Positions 44,364 to 52,482 of a DNA stretch of 64,000 bases are shown here, piece by piece (the stretch's first letter is position 1; each line of letters begins with the position of its first letter). The position numbers and the translations under genes were made by a program. The stretch covers positions 129,131-193,130 of the forward strand of contig CALUQY010000001.1 of assembly GCA_944323035.1 (NCBI GenBank). Direction: 5' to 3'. Below the pieces are notes generated by a model. It saw only the letters and a program-made list of their open reading frames with translations, was not told where the DNA came from and made no database searches. The DNA is from Candidatus Gastranaerophilales bacterium (GTDB lineage: Bacteria > Cyanobacteriota > Vampirovibrionia > Gastranaerophilales > Gastranaerophilaceae).

Positions 44364-44738
44364 TTATTCTACTGTTTCCCCCAGTTCCGCAAGCCGCGCC
44401 CTCAGCTCCTGTGCCTGCGCCTCGTAAAGTTCTATATAATCCGTTTCACCTGCACGCAGCGCCCGAATACTCTTTAAATCCAACTCATCAAGTTCAGACT
44501 TAATTGATTCAATTTCGCGCTGTTTGAGTTCTTCCTCTGTCGGCGCCGGAATAAGTTTTATCTCAAAACGTCTTACCGGCTCAATAATTTCAGAATTTAC
44601 CTCAATCTCTTCAACGTTTTCCTCCGGCACAACCGGCTCAATTTCTTCAATATAACAATCCCCGCGGTTGTTACACCATTCGGCAGCTTCCGGCGGATAT
44701 TCTCCTTCAAAAATTTGTCCTATTTCAAATTCTTCCAT
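44364..44738 (-). CDS. Acidic phage-type accessory protein downstream of tail fibre
   Basis: 124 residues, AGGAG before the ATG. The start FEIGQIFEGEYPPEAAEWCN is followed by EEIEPVVPEEN and a helical C-terminus. This layout resembles small proteins found after tail-fibre genes in phages, including fibre-assembly and DUF4376-like types. It follows the tail-fibre-like gene by 33 nt. I cannot give a firm family. Confidence 0.6.
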   Translation of the reverse strand: MEEFEIGQIFEGEYPPEAAEWCNNRGDCYIEEIEPVVPEENVEEIEVNSEIIEPVRRFEIKLIPAPTEEELKQREIESIKSELDELDLKSIRALRAGETDYIELYEAQAQELRARLAELGETVE

Positions 44739-44771
44739 AAAAATTCTCCTTTTTATTATTTACGATACCTG

Positions 44772-46121
44772 TTAGTACCCGCAGGCATACCAGAAACCGC
44801 TGTTATTACTTTCTACCCACGCGGTAAAACCCGTTGTACTGATTGAATTTACCATACAGTTGTCATTACTGCCGTCACCGCTTAAAGGTATTACAAGAAG
44901 AGTGTAGTTAGTGTCCTTAAACGCTTTAAGGAATGTTCTTGAATAACTTCCGCCGCCGCGGCCGCCCTGCTCTATCCAGCCGTCAGACCAGACACGATAC
45001 CAGTTCGTACCGTTTACGTAATTCGTCACAACAACCGCCGGATTAAGCGCAGAAGCGCTGCTTTTGGCTCCGGCTCTGGAATTGCTCCAGGATTGAGAAG
45101 TAATAACATTCAAAGGCGTTGTCAAATCTGCAGTCAGCGGCATATTAATCGACTTTATAACCCCGTTTTCAACAGTATTGCCTCCTTCCGTGAGTATTAT
45201 CATCGAATGTTTTTCAGCGCCGGAAACCATTATATTTTTTGCACTGTCATACTCGGGGCCAGCCCAGATATGAATATTATTAAATATGTTGGACGGTAGA
45301 AATACTAATTTCCCGTTTACTCTGGTATAATCGGAAGAGAAATATGTCAGATAAATCTTTTCGGTTGTAAAATCCTGATTTTTTAATGTGCCGTCATCAT
45401 TCCTATAATTAGGAATAAGCATACGCACGCCTTTATCTATCCACAGGCTTGAGCCAATATAGCCAAAACCGTGAAAAATCTGATTTATTGAGGTATAACC
45501 GCCGGTTGAGGCCGAACTTACAAGACCTAACGGAAAGGAAAGACCGCTTAACCAGGTTTTGCCATTGTCATTAGAGCGTTTCATCAGGTTATTTGCGGTA
45601 TCATACCACATCATATATTGATAAGTATCAGGGGCAGTTGTTCCTGAAAACCCCTGTCCTGAAGGATAGTCCGCCAAAAAATTCGTATCCGGCTGCACGA
45701 ACAGTATACCGTTACTTCTTGTATAAGTTGGCAAAATAGAAGTTACATCATTTTCAAGCGTTATATAATCAAATTTCGGCGTGGTACCGTCAGCCTCAAA
45801 TCCGTTCGGAACAATTATGACAGAGCCTTCTTTAAGGGTTATGGTGCCGGCGGAGGCATTCAATTCAAGTTTAAAACGCTGAGGTATCTCTAAAACACAG
45901 TTTGTTATATTTTTACAGTTAGACAAGTCCGTTTCAAGTTTTCCCCCGAGAGATTCATCAAGACACGCTTCCATTTCGGAGCGAAAATCGTCTATAGATT
46001 CTGTAGTAAATGTTTTTCCGTCCTCAACCGTCTGTGCAAGTGCAATAAAGTTTGCATTAACTTCACTTGCCATAGCTTTTGTACCGGGGACAAAGGAATA
46101 GGGTATTAAAGAATTAGCCAT
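44772..46121 (-). CDS. Phage tail-fibre-like protein (gp53-like C-terminus)
   Basis: 449 residues from ATG 46121, which follows AGAAAGG; an upstream in-frame start at 46160 is weaker. The N-terminus SLIPYSFVPGTKAMASEVNA is typical of phage fibre proteins (region of ANFxxL). The C-terminal end carries NWYRVWSDGWIEQGGRGG and GFTAWVESNNSGFWYACGY, the pattern of gp53-like tail-fibre C-terminal domains. No other phage genes accompany the pair, so it is a remnant, a domesticated fibre or an orphan. No reverse transcriptase or template repeat was seen near it. Confidence 0.75.
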   Translation of the reverse strand: MANSLIPYSFVPGTKAMASEVNANFIALAQTVEDGKTFTTESIDDFRSEMEACLDESLGGKLETDLSNCKNITNCVLEIPQRFKLELNASAGTITLKEGSVIIVPNGFEADGTTPKFDYITLENDVTSILPTYTRSNGILFVQPDTNFLADYPSGQGFSGTTAPDTYQYMMWYDTANNLMKRSNDNGKTWLSGLSFPLGLVSSASTGGYTSINQIFHGFGYIGSSLWIDKGVRMLIPNYRNDDGTLKNQDFTTEKIYLTYFSSDYTRVNGKLVFLPSNIFNNIHIWAGPEYDSAKNIMVSGAEKHSMIILTEGGNTVENGVIKSINMPLTADLTTPLNVITSQSWSNSRAGAKSSASALNPAVVVTNYVNGTNWYRVWSDGWIEQGGRGGGSYSRTFLKAFKDTNYTLLVIPLSGDGSNDNCMVNSISTTGFTAWVESNNSGFWYACGY

Positions 46122-46197
46122 AAAAACCTTTCTGACTAATTTAACGAAACAAAAATGCACACAAAATTAATATAGCAAAAATTTTGATCTTCTACAA

Positions 46198-46260
46198 TTC
46201 CCCAAAATTGGCTACACAAATCTGCGTAGCCAAATTTGCGTACCCAAATTTGGGGACACA
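46198..46260. repeat. Nested hairpins around CAAATTTG/GGCTAC
   Basis: Short inverted repeats: TTGGCTAC/GTAGCCAA with a 10-nt loop, and CCCAAATTTGGGG-type self-complementary runs. Lies between pheA (3' end) and the tail-fibre gene (5' end) on the minus strand. It may terminate pheA or act as a leader structure. Confidence 0.5.
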
Positions 46261-46267
46261 AAAATGC

Positions 46268-47146
46268 CTACACATTTGCTACGGTATCTATATAATAAGA
46301 CCCTAAAAATCTGAAAAATGTTGTCTTTTGACGCATTTCTTCCACAGTTCTGAGGATTTGATTACTGTTTGTGTGACCGTCAAAACTTACAATAAAAATA
46401 TATTCGCCAAACTTATGCTTAGATGGACGCGATGAAATATATGAAAGATTTATATTATTATTCCGGAAGATTTCCAGAACATCCAGCAGCGCACCCGGCT
46501 TGTTTTCCGTTGAAAACGCCAGAGAGGACTGCATTCCTTTAGCAAAAGGTGCATCACAATCGCCTATCAGAATAAATCTTGTACTATTTGATTTATCATC
46601 ATTAATATTTTCTCTCAGAATATTCAACCGGTATATGCTTGCCAGCTTTTTACTTCCGATTGCAGCATACGTAAGGTTATAATTAGACAGACTTCTTGCG
46701 GCTTCCGCCGTGCTGGAAGCCTCTATCGTATCAATACGGTAAGGCATTTCAGTGTGTATAAAATTCTGGCACTGCGCAAGCGCCTGAGGATGTGAAATTA
46801 TCCCGCCGGTTATACTGTAAAATTCAGTTGTACGCGCTAGCAAACAATGCTCAATCGGCATTATCACTTCCGAAAGAATTTTGATATTAGGATTTTGTAA
46901 TTTGATTAAATTATCAAGCGTTTCTCTAACAGCACCCTCAATAGAATTTTCGACCGGCAAAACCCCGAGAGTATTCGGCGTTGAATCAACAAATTCCATA
47001 ACTTGACGGATTGTCTTATGTTCCGCCGGACGCCCCTGCAAATTGTATTTATCCACAAAATAATCCGCCGCCATTTCTGTATAAGAACCGCTCGGCCCGA
47101 GGTATGCTATATTTTCAATATTATCAAAATTAAAACCCGATTTCAT
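46268..47146 (-). CDS. pheA: Prephenate dehydratase (PDT plus ACT domains)
   Basis: 292 residues. The PDT domain has the start YLGPSGSYTEMAADYF, and the catalytic Thr-Arg-Phe is in NSTRFILIGD. The ACT domain (about 205-285) includes KPGALLDVLEIFRNNNINLS and SSRPSK in place of ESRP, a phenylalanine regulatory motif. No chorismate mutase domain. Known reaction: prephenate to phenylpyruvate. The start overlaps no gene; it is divergent from the phosphohexomutase gene. Confidence 0.92.
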   Translation of the reverse strand: MKSGFNFDNIENIAYLGPSGSYTEMAADYFVDKYNLQGRPAEHKTIRQVMEFVDSTPNTLGVLPVENSIEGAVRETLDNLIKLQNPNIKILSEVIMPIEHCLLARTTEFYSITGGIISHPQALAQCQNFIHTEMPYRIDTIEASSTAEAARSLSNYNLTYAAIGSKKLASIYRLNILRENINDDKSNSTRFILIGDCDAPFAKGMQSSLAFSTENKPGALLDVLEIFRNNNINLSYISSRPSKHKFGEYIFIVSFDGHTNSNQILRTVEEMRQKTTFFRFLGSYYIDTVANV

Positions 47147-47182
47147 ATTTGTATTATAATAGAAATCAAAAAAGAGGGCAAG

Positions 47183-48568
47183 ATGAAAAATGTGATTAAA
47201 TTTGGTACAGACGGCTGGCGTGCGATTACGGACAAAGATTTTACGGAAGAAAATGTCAAAACCGCGGTTCAGGCGATTGCAAAATATATTTTTGAAGATT
47301 TTGGCGCAGAAAAAAAAATTATTATCGGCTATGACCCGCGCCGCGAGGCAGATTTCTTTGCGAAACGCGCAGCAGAATTTTTAAAATTTCTGGGTTATCA
47401 GGTGCTATTGAGCGAACGCATAATCCCTACACCGGTTCTGGCTTTTCAGGCAAAAGAGCTTAACGCCTGCGCCTTAATGTTCACAGCCTCGCATAATCCG
47501 CCGGAATATCTGGGGTTAAAGTTTATACCTGACTACGCCGGCCCTGCGACGAGCGATATTACAGATAAAATAATGTCAAATCTCGGTAAAGATTTTAAAC
47601 CGTTCAACCCGAACGGCTCACTTAAAACAGTTGACTTTTCACACCCGTATTTTAAGCATCTTGAAACACTGGTTGATTTTGACAAAATCAAAACGAATTC
47701 CCCAAAAATTATTTTTGACGGGCTTTATTCCGCAACTATCGGCTATTTTGATAAAATTTTGCAAATGCACGGGATAGAATTCGAATCCCTCCACCTCCAC
47801 TATGATGTAAATTTTGGCGGCGGCATGCCGGAACCAAAACCAAAATATCTAAAGGAATTGATTGAAAAAGTTAAATCGGCACACGGAGCTGTCGGGTTCG
47901 CAAATGACGGGGACGGCGACAGATTCGGCGTCATAAATGAAAACGGCGAATACGTAACGCCAAACGAGATTATCGGAATTTTACTGCTTCACCTGAAAAA
48001 ACATAAAAATTATAAAGGTGCGCTTGTAAAAACAGTCGGCGCAAGTCTTATGCTGAATATTCTGGCAGAAAAACTCGGCGTTGAACTCATTGAAACCGCT
48101 GTTGGTTTTAAACATGTAGGCGAAGCAATGAGAAAATTCAACCCGATTATTGCAGGTGAAGAAAGCGGCGGACTTAGTATTCAAAACCATATTCCGGAAA
48201 AAGACGGCATCCTCGCAAACCTTCTTGTACTGGAAGCCATGGCTTATGAAAACAAACCGCTCACACAGCTTCAACAGAACCTCAAAAAACTTGTAGGGAA
48301 AGAATTTATTAACGACAGAATTGATAAACATCTTGAAAACATTGATGAAGTAAAACCGTTTTTACAAAAAGTCAAATCAATAACGGCTCTCGGAGATTTA
48401 AAAGTTTCAAAAACGGATCTTACTGACGGAGTGAAACTCTTCTTTGAGGACGGCGAAAGCTGGATTTTAGTCCGCCCGAGCGGAACAGAACCGCTGCTTA
48501 GAATATATTTTGAAACAACAACAAAAGAAAAAATGGCTTACCTTCAAAACAAAATGGCAGAGATTTAG
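47183..48568 (+). CDS. Phosphoglucomutase/phosphomannomutase family protein
   Basis: 461 residues from ATG 47183, supported by AAGAGGGC upstream; longer reading-frame starts overlap pheA and lack support. Signatures: KFGTDGWRAI, the phosphoserine loop TASHNPPEYLGLKF, metal loop NDGDGDRFGV, sugar loop GEESGGLSI, phosphate loop RPSGTEPLLRIYFE. The substrate (glucose, mannose or glucosamine phosphate) cannot be fixed. It is divergent from pheA. Confidence 0.92.
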   Translation: MKNVIKFGTDGWRAITDKDFTEENVKTAVQAIAKYIFEDFGAEKKIIIGYDPRREADFFAKRAAEFLKFLGYQVLLSERIIPTPVLAFQAKELNACALMFTASHNPPEYLGLKFIPDYAGPATSDITDKIMSNLGKDFKPFNPNGSLKTVDFSHPYFKHLETLVDFDKIKTNSPKIIFDGLYSATIGYFDKILQMHGIEFESLHLHYDVNFGGGMPEPKPKYLKELIEKVKSAHGAVGFANDGDGDRFGVINENGEYVTPNEIIGILLLHLKKHKNYKGALVKTVGASLMLNILAEKLGVELIETAVGFKHVGEAMRKFNPIIAGEESGGLSIQNHIPEKDGILANLLVLEAMAYENKPLTQLQQNLKKLVGKEFINDRIDKHLENIDEVKPFLQKVKSITALGDLKVSKTDLTDGVKLFFEDGESWILVRPSGTEPLLRIYFETTTKEKMAYLQNKMAEI

Positions 48569-49123
48569 TTACCAGTCCTCAGAGCCAAAAGGTTTATATT
48601 TTTCAATATATTGCAGGCATCGGGTTTCCATTTTGTTGAGGCGCTCAATTGTACCTTTATCCTCAGCTTTCATACGCATTATTTTAATATCAAGAAGCTC
48701 CTCTTTAGCCTTGCGCACTTTGGCTTTAACCTTTTCCCGCACAAGAAAAGAGTACCCCTCATACGAACAATCCTGTGGCAGAATTATAAACTCATTTTTC
48801 GGATACTGCCGGCAAAATTTCGGACGTCTGTCATAAACTTTACAAAGATTATTTTCATCAATATAACGGCAATAATAAAAATAAGTATCTGCGCCATATA
48901 TTCTTTTGTTATATTCACAAACAGCATCCACTGCAACCGCATCAATATCCTGTACATCCTTTCTGGAATCATACGGTACAAAAAGTTTTAAAAAATTCAC
49001 AGCAACACTATCGCCGTTTTGGGACTCTTCATACAATTCTTCATACGATTTTAACGAATAAATTAAACGACAACACTTTCCGCATTTTTTACATATATTT
49101 TTTTCGCCCAGAATATCAGACAT
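48569..49123 (-). CDS. YkgJ-family cysteine-cluster protein
   Basis: 184 residues. The N-terminal cluster CKKCGKCCRL, later YCRYIDENNLCKVYDRRPKFCRQYP gives the Cys spacing of the YkgJ/CxxCxxCC family, which binds zinc or an Fe-S cluster. Function unknown. ATG 49123 is preferred; TTG 49129 is the alternative. The -10 box TATAAT ends 7 nt before the ATG and no ribosome site is seen, so the mRNA is probably leaderless. Ends adjacent to the mutase gene, convergent. Confidence 0.85.
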   Translation of the reverse strand: MSDILGEKNICKKCGKCCRLIYSLKSYEELYEESQNGDSVAVNFLKLFVPYDSRKDVQDIDAVAVDAVCEYNKRIYGADTYFYYCRYIDENNLCKVYDRRPKFCRQYPKNEFIILPQDCSYEGYSFLVREKVKAKVRKAKEELLDIKIMRMKAEDKGTIERLNKMETRCLQYIEKYKPFGSEDW

Positions 49124-49130
49124 ATTCAAT

Positions 49131-49159
49131 ATTATAACTTTATAATTTTCAGTTTCAAA
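49131..49159 (-). promoter_or_regulatory. Leaderless promoter of the Cys-cluster gene
   Basis: Minus strand: TTTGAA, 17-bp spacer, TATAAT (49136-49131), 7 nt before ATG. Confidence 0.55.
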
Positions 49160-49234
49160 AATCGTTACATTTCTTTAATATTTAGCAATAATCTTAACGG
49201 CAAAAACTTTATATTCTTAGAAGGTTATAATTTT

Positions 49235-50134
49235 ATGCAAAATTCAGTAGTAGGACAAACCCCGATACCGCAAGCGGTAACATCAACATATAATAAACCC
49301 GCGGTTCAGCAGCCGGCAGCACAGCCCGCACCGCATCAGGCAGCACAGACTCAAGCAGCCGTGCAGCAAAATTATGCAACTCCGCCGGCAGTTTCGCAAA
49401 CACCGGCTCCTGCATATCAACAGATTTATCCTCAAGCTCCGGCAAATTATAACATAGCTCCGCAGCAGCAATCCGTTCAGGTTCCGAACTATTCAGGAGT
49501 TAATATTCAGATTTTCAACCCGTCAGTAACGCCTCCGGGCGGAATGGCTCCGGTTTATAATGTAAATGCACCTTCTTATCAGACCGCAACCCAACCGCAA
49601 AGCTATCCGGCAAATTATTATACCCAGCAGCTTGCAAAACCCGCTGAAGATACAACAAAAAACATAACAAATACAACAAATAATACAACGAACAATATTG
49701 ATAACTCAAAGAAAACAGAAAAACGCAAAATTGTTCAGCTGACAGATGATTACATAAAAAATCTTGAAAATTATCTGAACAGTCAGGATAAAGAATTGCG
49801 TTATATGGGTGCAAAAGAAGTAATCGCACGTCTTGAAGAGGATGAAAGCCGAAAAGACGACAAAGCCCTCAACGCATTAATCAATAAAATGCTTCAAGAC
49901 CCTTATTCAAAAGTCAGATTTCTTGCAATGGCAGCCCTACAATCCAGAATGGCAACCGGTGATAACCTGACAGTCCAACTCTTAACTAATATGCAAAATT
50001 CAAGTTCCGGCTATGGTCAGGATTCCCTGATGGCGTCAGACATACTATTGAAAATGGCAGGACAAACCGTTGAAAAAGAATTTGAAGTAAAAAATGACAA
50101 AAAAGCAGACAAAACAACGTCAGATAAAAAATAG
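49235..50134 (+). CDS. Protein with Gln/Pro/Ala-rich N-terminus and HEAT-like C-terminus
   Basis: 299 residues. About the first 150 are low-complexity, rich in Gln, Pro, Ala and Tyr (AVQQNYATPPAVSQTPAP). An Asn/Thr run (NITNTTNNTTNNIDN) is followed by HEAT/Armadillo-like helical pairs (about 175-260, LRYMGAKEVIARLEED, YSKVRFLAMAALQSRM) and a Lys-rich tail. AGAAGG lies before the ATG. Function unknown; scaffold or surface role is conceivable. It is followed 13 nt later by a membrane-segment protein. Confidence 0.68.
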   Translation: MQNSVVGQTPIPQAVTSTYNKPAVQQPAAQPAPHQAAQTQAAVQQNYATPPAVSQTPAPAYQQIYPQAPANYNIAPQQQSVQVPNYSGVNIQIFNPSVTPPGGMAPVYNVNAPSYQTATQPQSYPANYYTQQLAKPAEDTTKNITNTTNNTTNNIDNSKKTEKRKIVQLTDDYIKNLENYLNSQDKELRYMGAKEVIARLEEDESRKDDKALNALINKMLQDPYSKVRFLAMAALQSRMATGDNLTVQLLTNMQNSSSGYGQDSLMASDILLKMAGQTVEKEFEVKNDKKADKTTSDKK

Positions 50135-50147
50135 GATGACATAACCG

Positions 50148-50651
50148 ATGAAAATCTTGTCAAAACTAAAAAACGGATGTAACAATTCCGTATCCAAAGT
50201 AAAAAACAACTACGGTAAATATCTCGCAAAAACCGTGGCAGTAGGTGCTTTGGGTATGATAGGTTATGACGCACATATTTTAGGCCTGCTTCAATCAGAC
50301 TGCTATTCCCAAACCCGTGATGCAGAAGCCTGCATAAAAGCAGCGACCAACTCAATGTATCTTTCTAACCCCAGCGCTATAAATTCAAAATTGAAAACAG
50401 GAGTTCTTCATCTGGAAATGGAAGAGAACTGGAGAAGTTTTATAAATTCCACAATCGGATATTTTAAGGGTGCCGGAACATCCCTGATATCTAACGTAAT
50501 TCCGCTGGGGCTTGGTTTAATGACTGTAATTGCAGGGAAAAAACCGGTCGTAAAAACCGGAGGCTGGCTATTAGGAATTTATGGCGCAGTATCAGTTTTG
50601 AAGGATGTTCTGGGCTTCGGGCAGCCAAAAGATTTGAATAGAAGATTTTAA
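50148..50651 (+). CDS. Hypothetical protein with membrane-like segments
   Basis: 167 residues, basic N-terminus (MKILSKLKNGCNNSVSKVKN) then hydrophobic segments at about 28-45 (TVAVGALGMIGYDAHILGLL), about 106-124 (SLISNVIPLGLGLMTVIAG) and about 130-147. Contains three Cys. I do not recognise a family. Downstream of the HEAT-like gene and probably cotranscribed. Confidence 0.62.
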   Translation: MKILSKLKNGCNNSVSKVKNNYGKYLAKTVAVGALGMIGYDAHILGLLQSDCYSQTRDAEACIKAATNSMYLSNPSAINSKLKTGVLHLEMEENWRSFINSTIGYFKGAGTSLISNVIPLGLGLMTVIAGKKPVVKTGGWLLGIYGAVSVLKDVLGFGQPKDLNRRF

Positions 50652-50660
50652 AAAAAGTGC

Positions 50661-50689
50661 TTGCAAAATTCAAAAAAAGATGTTATATT
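50661..50689 (+). promoter_or_regulatory. Promoter of 54-residue basic protein gene
   Basis: TTGCAA (50661-50666), 17-bp spacer, TATATT (50684-50689). Confidence 0.6.
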
Positions 50690-50712
50690 AGAACAACAAA
50701 TTTAAGGAGAAT

Positions 50713-50877
50713 ATGATGAAAAATACATTTGCCCAATGCAGAGAGTTACTCTCTGACAAACGTCGTCTTGCTGCACTCAAACGAGCATTATTGAAAAAAT
50801 GCCGGGAGAGAAATATTTTTGACCGGTGGAAAGTCCATTCCTCAACTGCCGCAATCGGATGTGAATTTGATATTTAA
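50713..50877 (+). CDS. 54-residue Arg/Lys-rich small protein
   Basis: Excellent ribosome site AAGGAG, start ATGATG. The sequence (RELLSDKRRLAALKRALLKK, then CRERNIFDRWKVH) is very basic and helical, as in small nucleic-acid-binding proteins, with three Cys. It has its own promoter (TTGCAA/TATATT) and a 17-bp-stem terminator directly after the stop. Complete transcription unit signals make it convincing despite its size. No family recognised. Confidence 0.68.
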   Translation: MMKNTFAQCRELLSDKRRLAALKRALLKKCRERNIFDRWKVHSSTAAIGCEFDI

Positions 50878-50915
50878 AACATTCGGGTTGGTATAAAAAT
50901 ACCAACCCGAATGTT
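50878..50915. terminator. Bidirectional terminator
   Basis: 17-bp perfect stem AACATTCGGGTTGGTAT/ATACCAACCCGAATGTT with loop AAAA, T-rich on both sides. Shared by the small basic gene and the decayed pilin gene. Confidence 0.9.
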
Positions 50916-51693
50916 TAATTTCTTTTTATACACATAGTTGTACAGCCTCCCGAGTCATTATTGGCTACAAAGCGATCTCCAGCTCCCATATTAACCCGCC
51001 AATGCTTGGAGGAACTCGGGCGGGTCGATGAAACCATACTTGTTGTAGTCGAAAAACCAATCAAAGGAGCATTATAAACTATAGCAGTTAATTCTTCCAT
51101 ATTTGGCACTCTGGCATCATCTCTTGCCCTGCAAATCCCAACCAGAGCATTTGCATTAGCACCATTGACTGTATTCGTAGATTCCGGCATTGGCGCGACA
51201 ACTACAGAATCCGTCGGATAAATCGCAGTTATAAAACCGATATCTTTACCAACAGAGTTTGGCCCCTTCGTGCCATTAAGATCATACACAAAGTTTGCAC
51301 ACATTTTCGGCTGTGAAAAATGCCATGATTTATCCGTTGTACCGGATTCAAAAAAATTCCCCTGACAATTCGGGTTATAAAAGACTGCAACAGATTCCCC
51401 GTTAGCGGTTTCAAATGCAGCAGTCTTTGTATCCAACTGTGAATAAGCATAATAGCGGGAATTAACTCCGTCCCAGAAAGACCCGTTAAAAATAGAATTA
51501 TATTCCAGTAAACTGCTTTACGCTGGGTGTTCCATGTACGCTCGTTTATGTTACCGGTAAGGCTCGGAAGTGTAATCGCCGCAACCACACCGATTATCGT
51601 GAGGGATAACAGTATCTCCGCCATGGTAAAGGCCACGCCGCGTGCCAATACCCCCCGGTCATTGCGAGCCCCTTTAGGGGCGTGGCAATCCAT
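50915..51693 (-). pseudogene. Decayed pilin-like gene (frameshift, repeat-derived leader)
   Basis: The 5' part reads FTMAEILLSLTIIGVVAAIT with NINERTWNTQRKAVYW; the 3' part, in another frame, reads YNSIFNGSFWDGVNSRYYAY, then TKTAAFETANGESVAVFYNP to the end CTTMCIKRN, homologous to the intact gene at 41076. The frame changes near 51510 and about eight codons of the region after KALY seem lost. The leader before the pilin motif (MDCHAPKGARNDRGVLARGV) is translated from a dispersed palindrome. Probably non-functional as annotated unless the frameshift is a sequencing error. Confidence 0.75.
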
Positions 51694-51757
51694 TTGAGTA
51701 CGCAGCGTGTTTGACTGGATTGCCGCGTCGTTCACTACGTTCACTCCTCGCAATGAC
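51659..51757. repeat. Dispersed palindrome (TCATTGCGAG family)
   Basis: GTCATTGCGAG ... GTGGCAATCCA ... TGGATTGCC ... CTCGCAATGAC: two nested inverted pairs. It supplies the leader of the decayed pilin gene. Confidence 0.8.
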
Positions 51758-51788
51758 GGTGGACGCTTACGGTTACGATACATACTTT

Positions 51789-51875
51789 TGTCATGCTGAA
51801 CTCGTTTCAGCTTCTGGCCAGCATTACGTGCTACCGGTATCGTTGGACAGATCCCGAAATAAATTCGGGATGACA
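51789..51875. repeat. Dispersed palindrome (GCTGAA...TTCAGC / ATCCCGAA family)
   Basis: Contains GCTGAACTCGTTTCAGC and ATCCCGAAATAAATTCGGGAT hairpins flanked by TGTCAT and ATGACA. A related copy lies at 58163-58249. Confidence 0.8.
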
Positions 51876-51915
51876 TTTCGGATACAGATTGCGCACTAGT
51901 ACCTGTTAAGAGAGG

Positions 51916-51928
51916 CCCCCCCCCCCCC
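51916..51928 (+). repeat. Homopolymer tract of 13 C
   Basis: A run of 13 cytosines in non-coding DNA upstream of the decayed pilin gene. Such tracts slip readily, or may be a sequencing artefact. Confidence 0.7.
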
Positions 51929-52013
51929 TGTGCAAGTAATTACACTTCTTTGTTTTTTCATTTTTCCATCCTTTCTTTTATGGCGTTGGGCTGGCAAGCC
52001 CAACCTACATTCT

Positions 52014-52130
52014 AGTTAATGAGTTAATCAGTTAATAAGTTAATTAGGGTTATAAATTGTTACCCGGGTTCATTTTTCTTACATTCGGTCATATCCCTTA
52101 TTAACTTTTTAACCTATTAACTTTTTAACT
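52014..52130. repeat. Inverted GTTAATAA-type heptad array 1
   Basis: Left arm of AGTTAATGAGTTAAT-type repeats facing a right arm of TTATTAACTTTTTAACC-type repeats, with a centre of about 50 bp. Same family at 58483-58590 and 55005-55137. Confidence 0.65.
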
Positions 52131-52188
52131 TTTCTTGTCCATTTGGCCATAACGACTTATTGCCTTATTGCCTTATTCTCTTATTGCC

Positions 52189-52374
52189 AATAAAGCAGTT
52201 CTCCGTCGCCTGCTTGCCATGCTCCCGCAGGTCAACCCTCTTACCTCTCACAAAACAATTCACTGGATTGTTTTGCTCGGCAGAGTGCCACTCAAAAGGC
52301 TCGCTTGCGTGAGCGGGAGTTGCTACGCAACTCATTCACGCCACGTTCCCTATCGCGAGCCTTTCTCGGACATT
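52189..52374 (+). repeat. Modular hairpin repeat, copy D
   Basis: 186 bp. Hairpin 1 arms CAAAACAAT/ATTGTTTTG; hairpin 2 outer arms AAAGGCTCGC/GCGAGCCTTT. It interrupts a duplicated intergenic region whose other copy (near 58640) has no insert. Confidence 0.9.
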
Positions 52375-52482
52375 ATTCATTATGTACCATGTTTTATATT
52401 TAGTCAAGCTCGATTGTAACAATTTCTTTACTAACTGGCAAAAAATTTCTTGACGGGTTTTAAGGCTAAAGGGATTACAAAA

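Larger units (their letters stand above)
51951..52410. repeat. Duplicated intergenic region, copy 1 (hairpin repeat inserted)
   Basis: Matches 58411-58673 in order and orientation (shared segments such as TTTCCATCCTTTCTTTTA, CGGTCATATCCCTTATTAAC, TTATGTACCATGTTTTATAT) except for the 186-bp hairpin repeat D. Includes inverted GTTAAT arrays (52014-52130). Confidence 0.8.

Noticed and set aside
44772-46121. Diversity-generating retroelement target
   Set aside because: No reverse transcriptase, template repeat or IMH-type sequence was seen in the window near the fibre gene.
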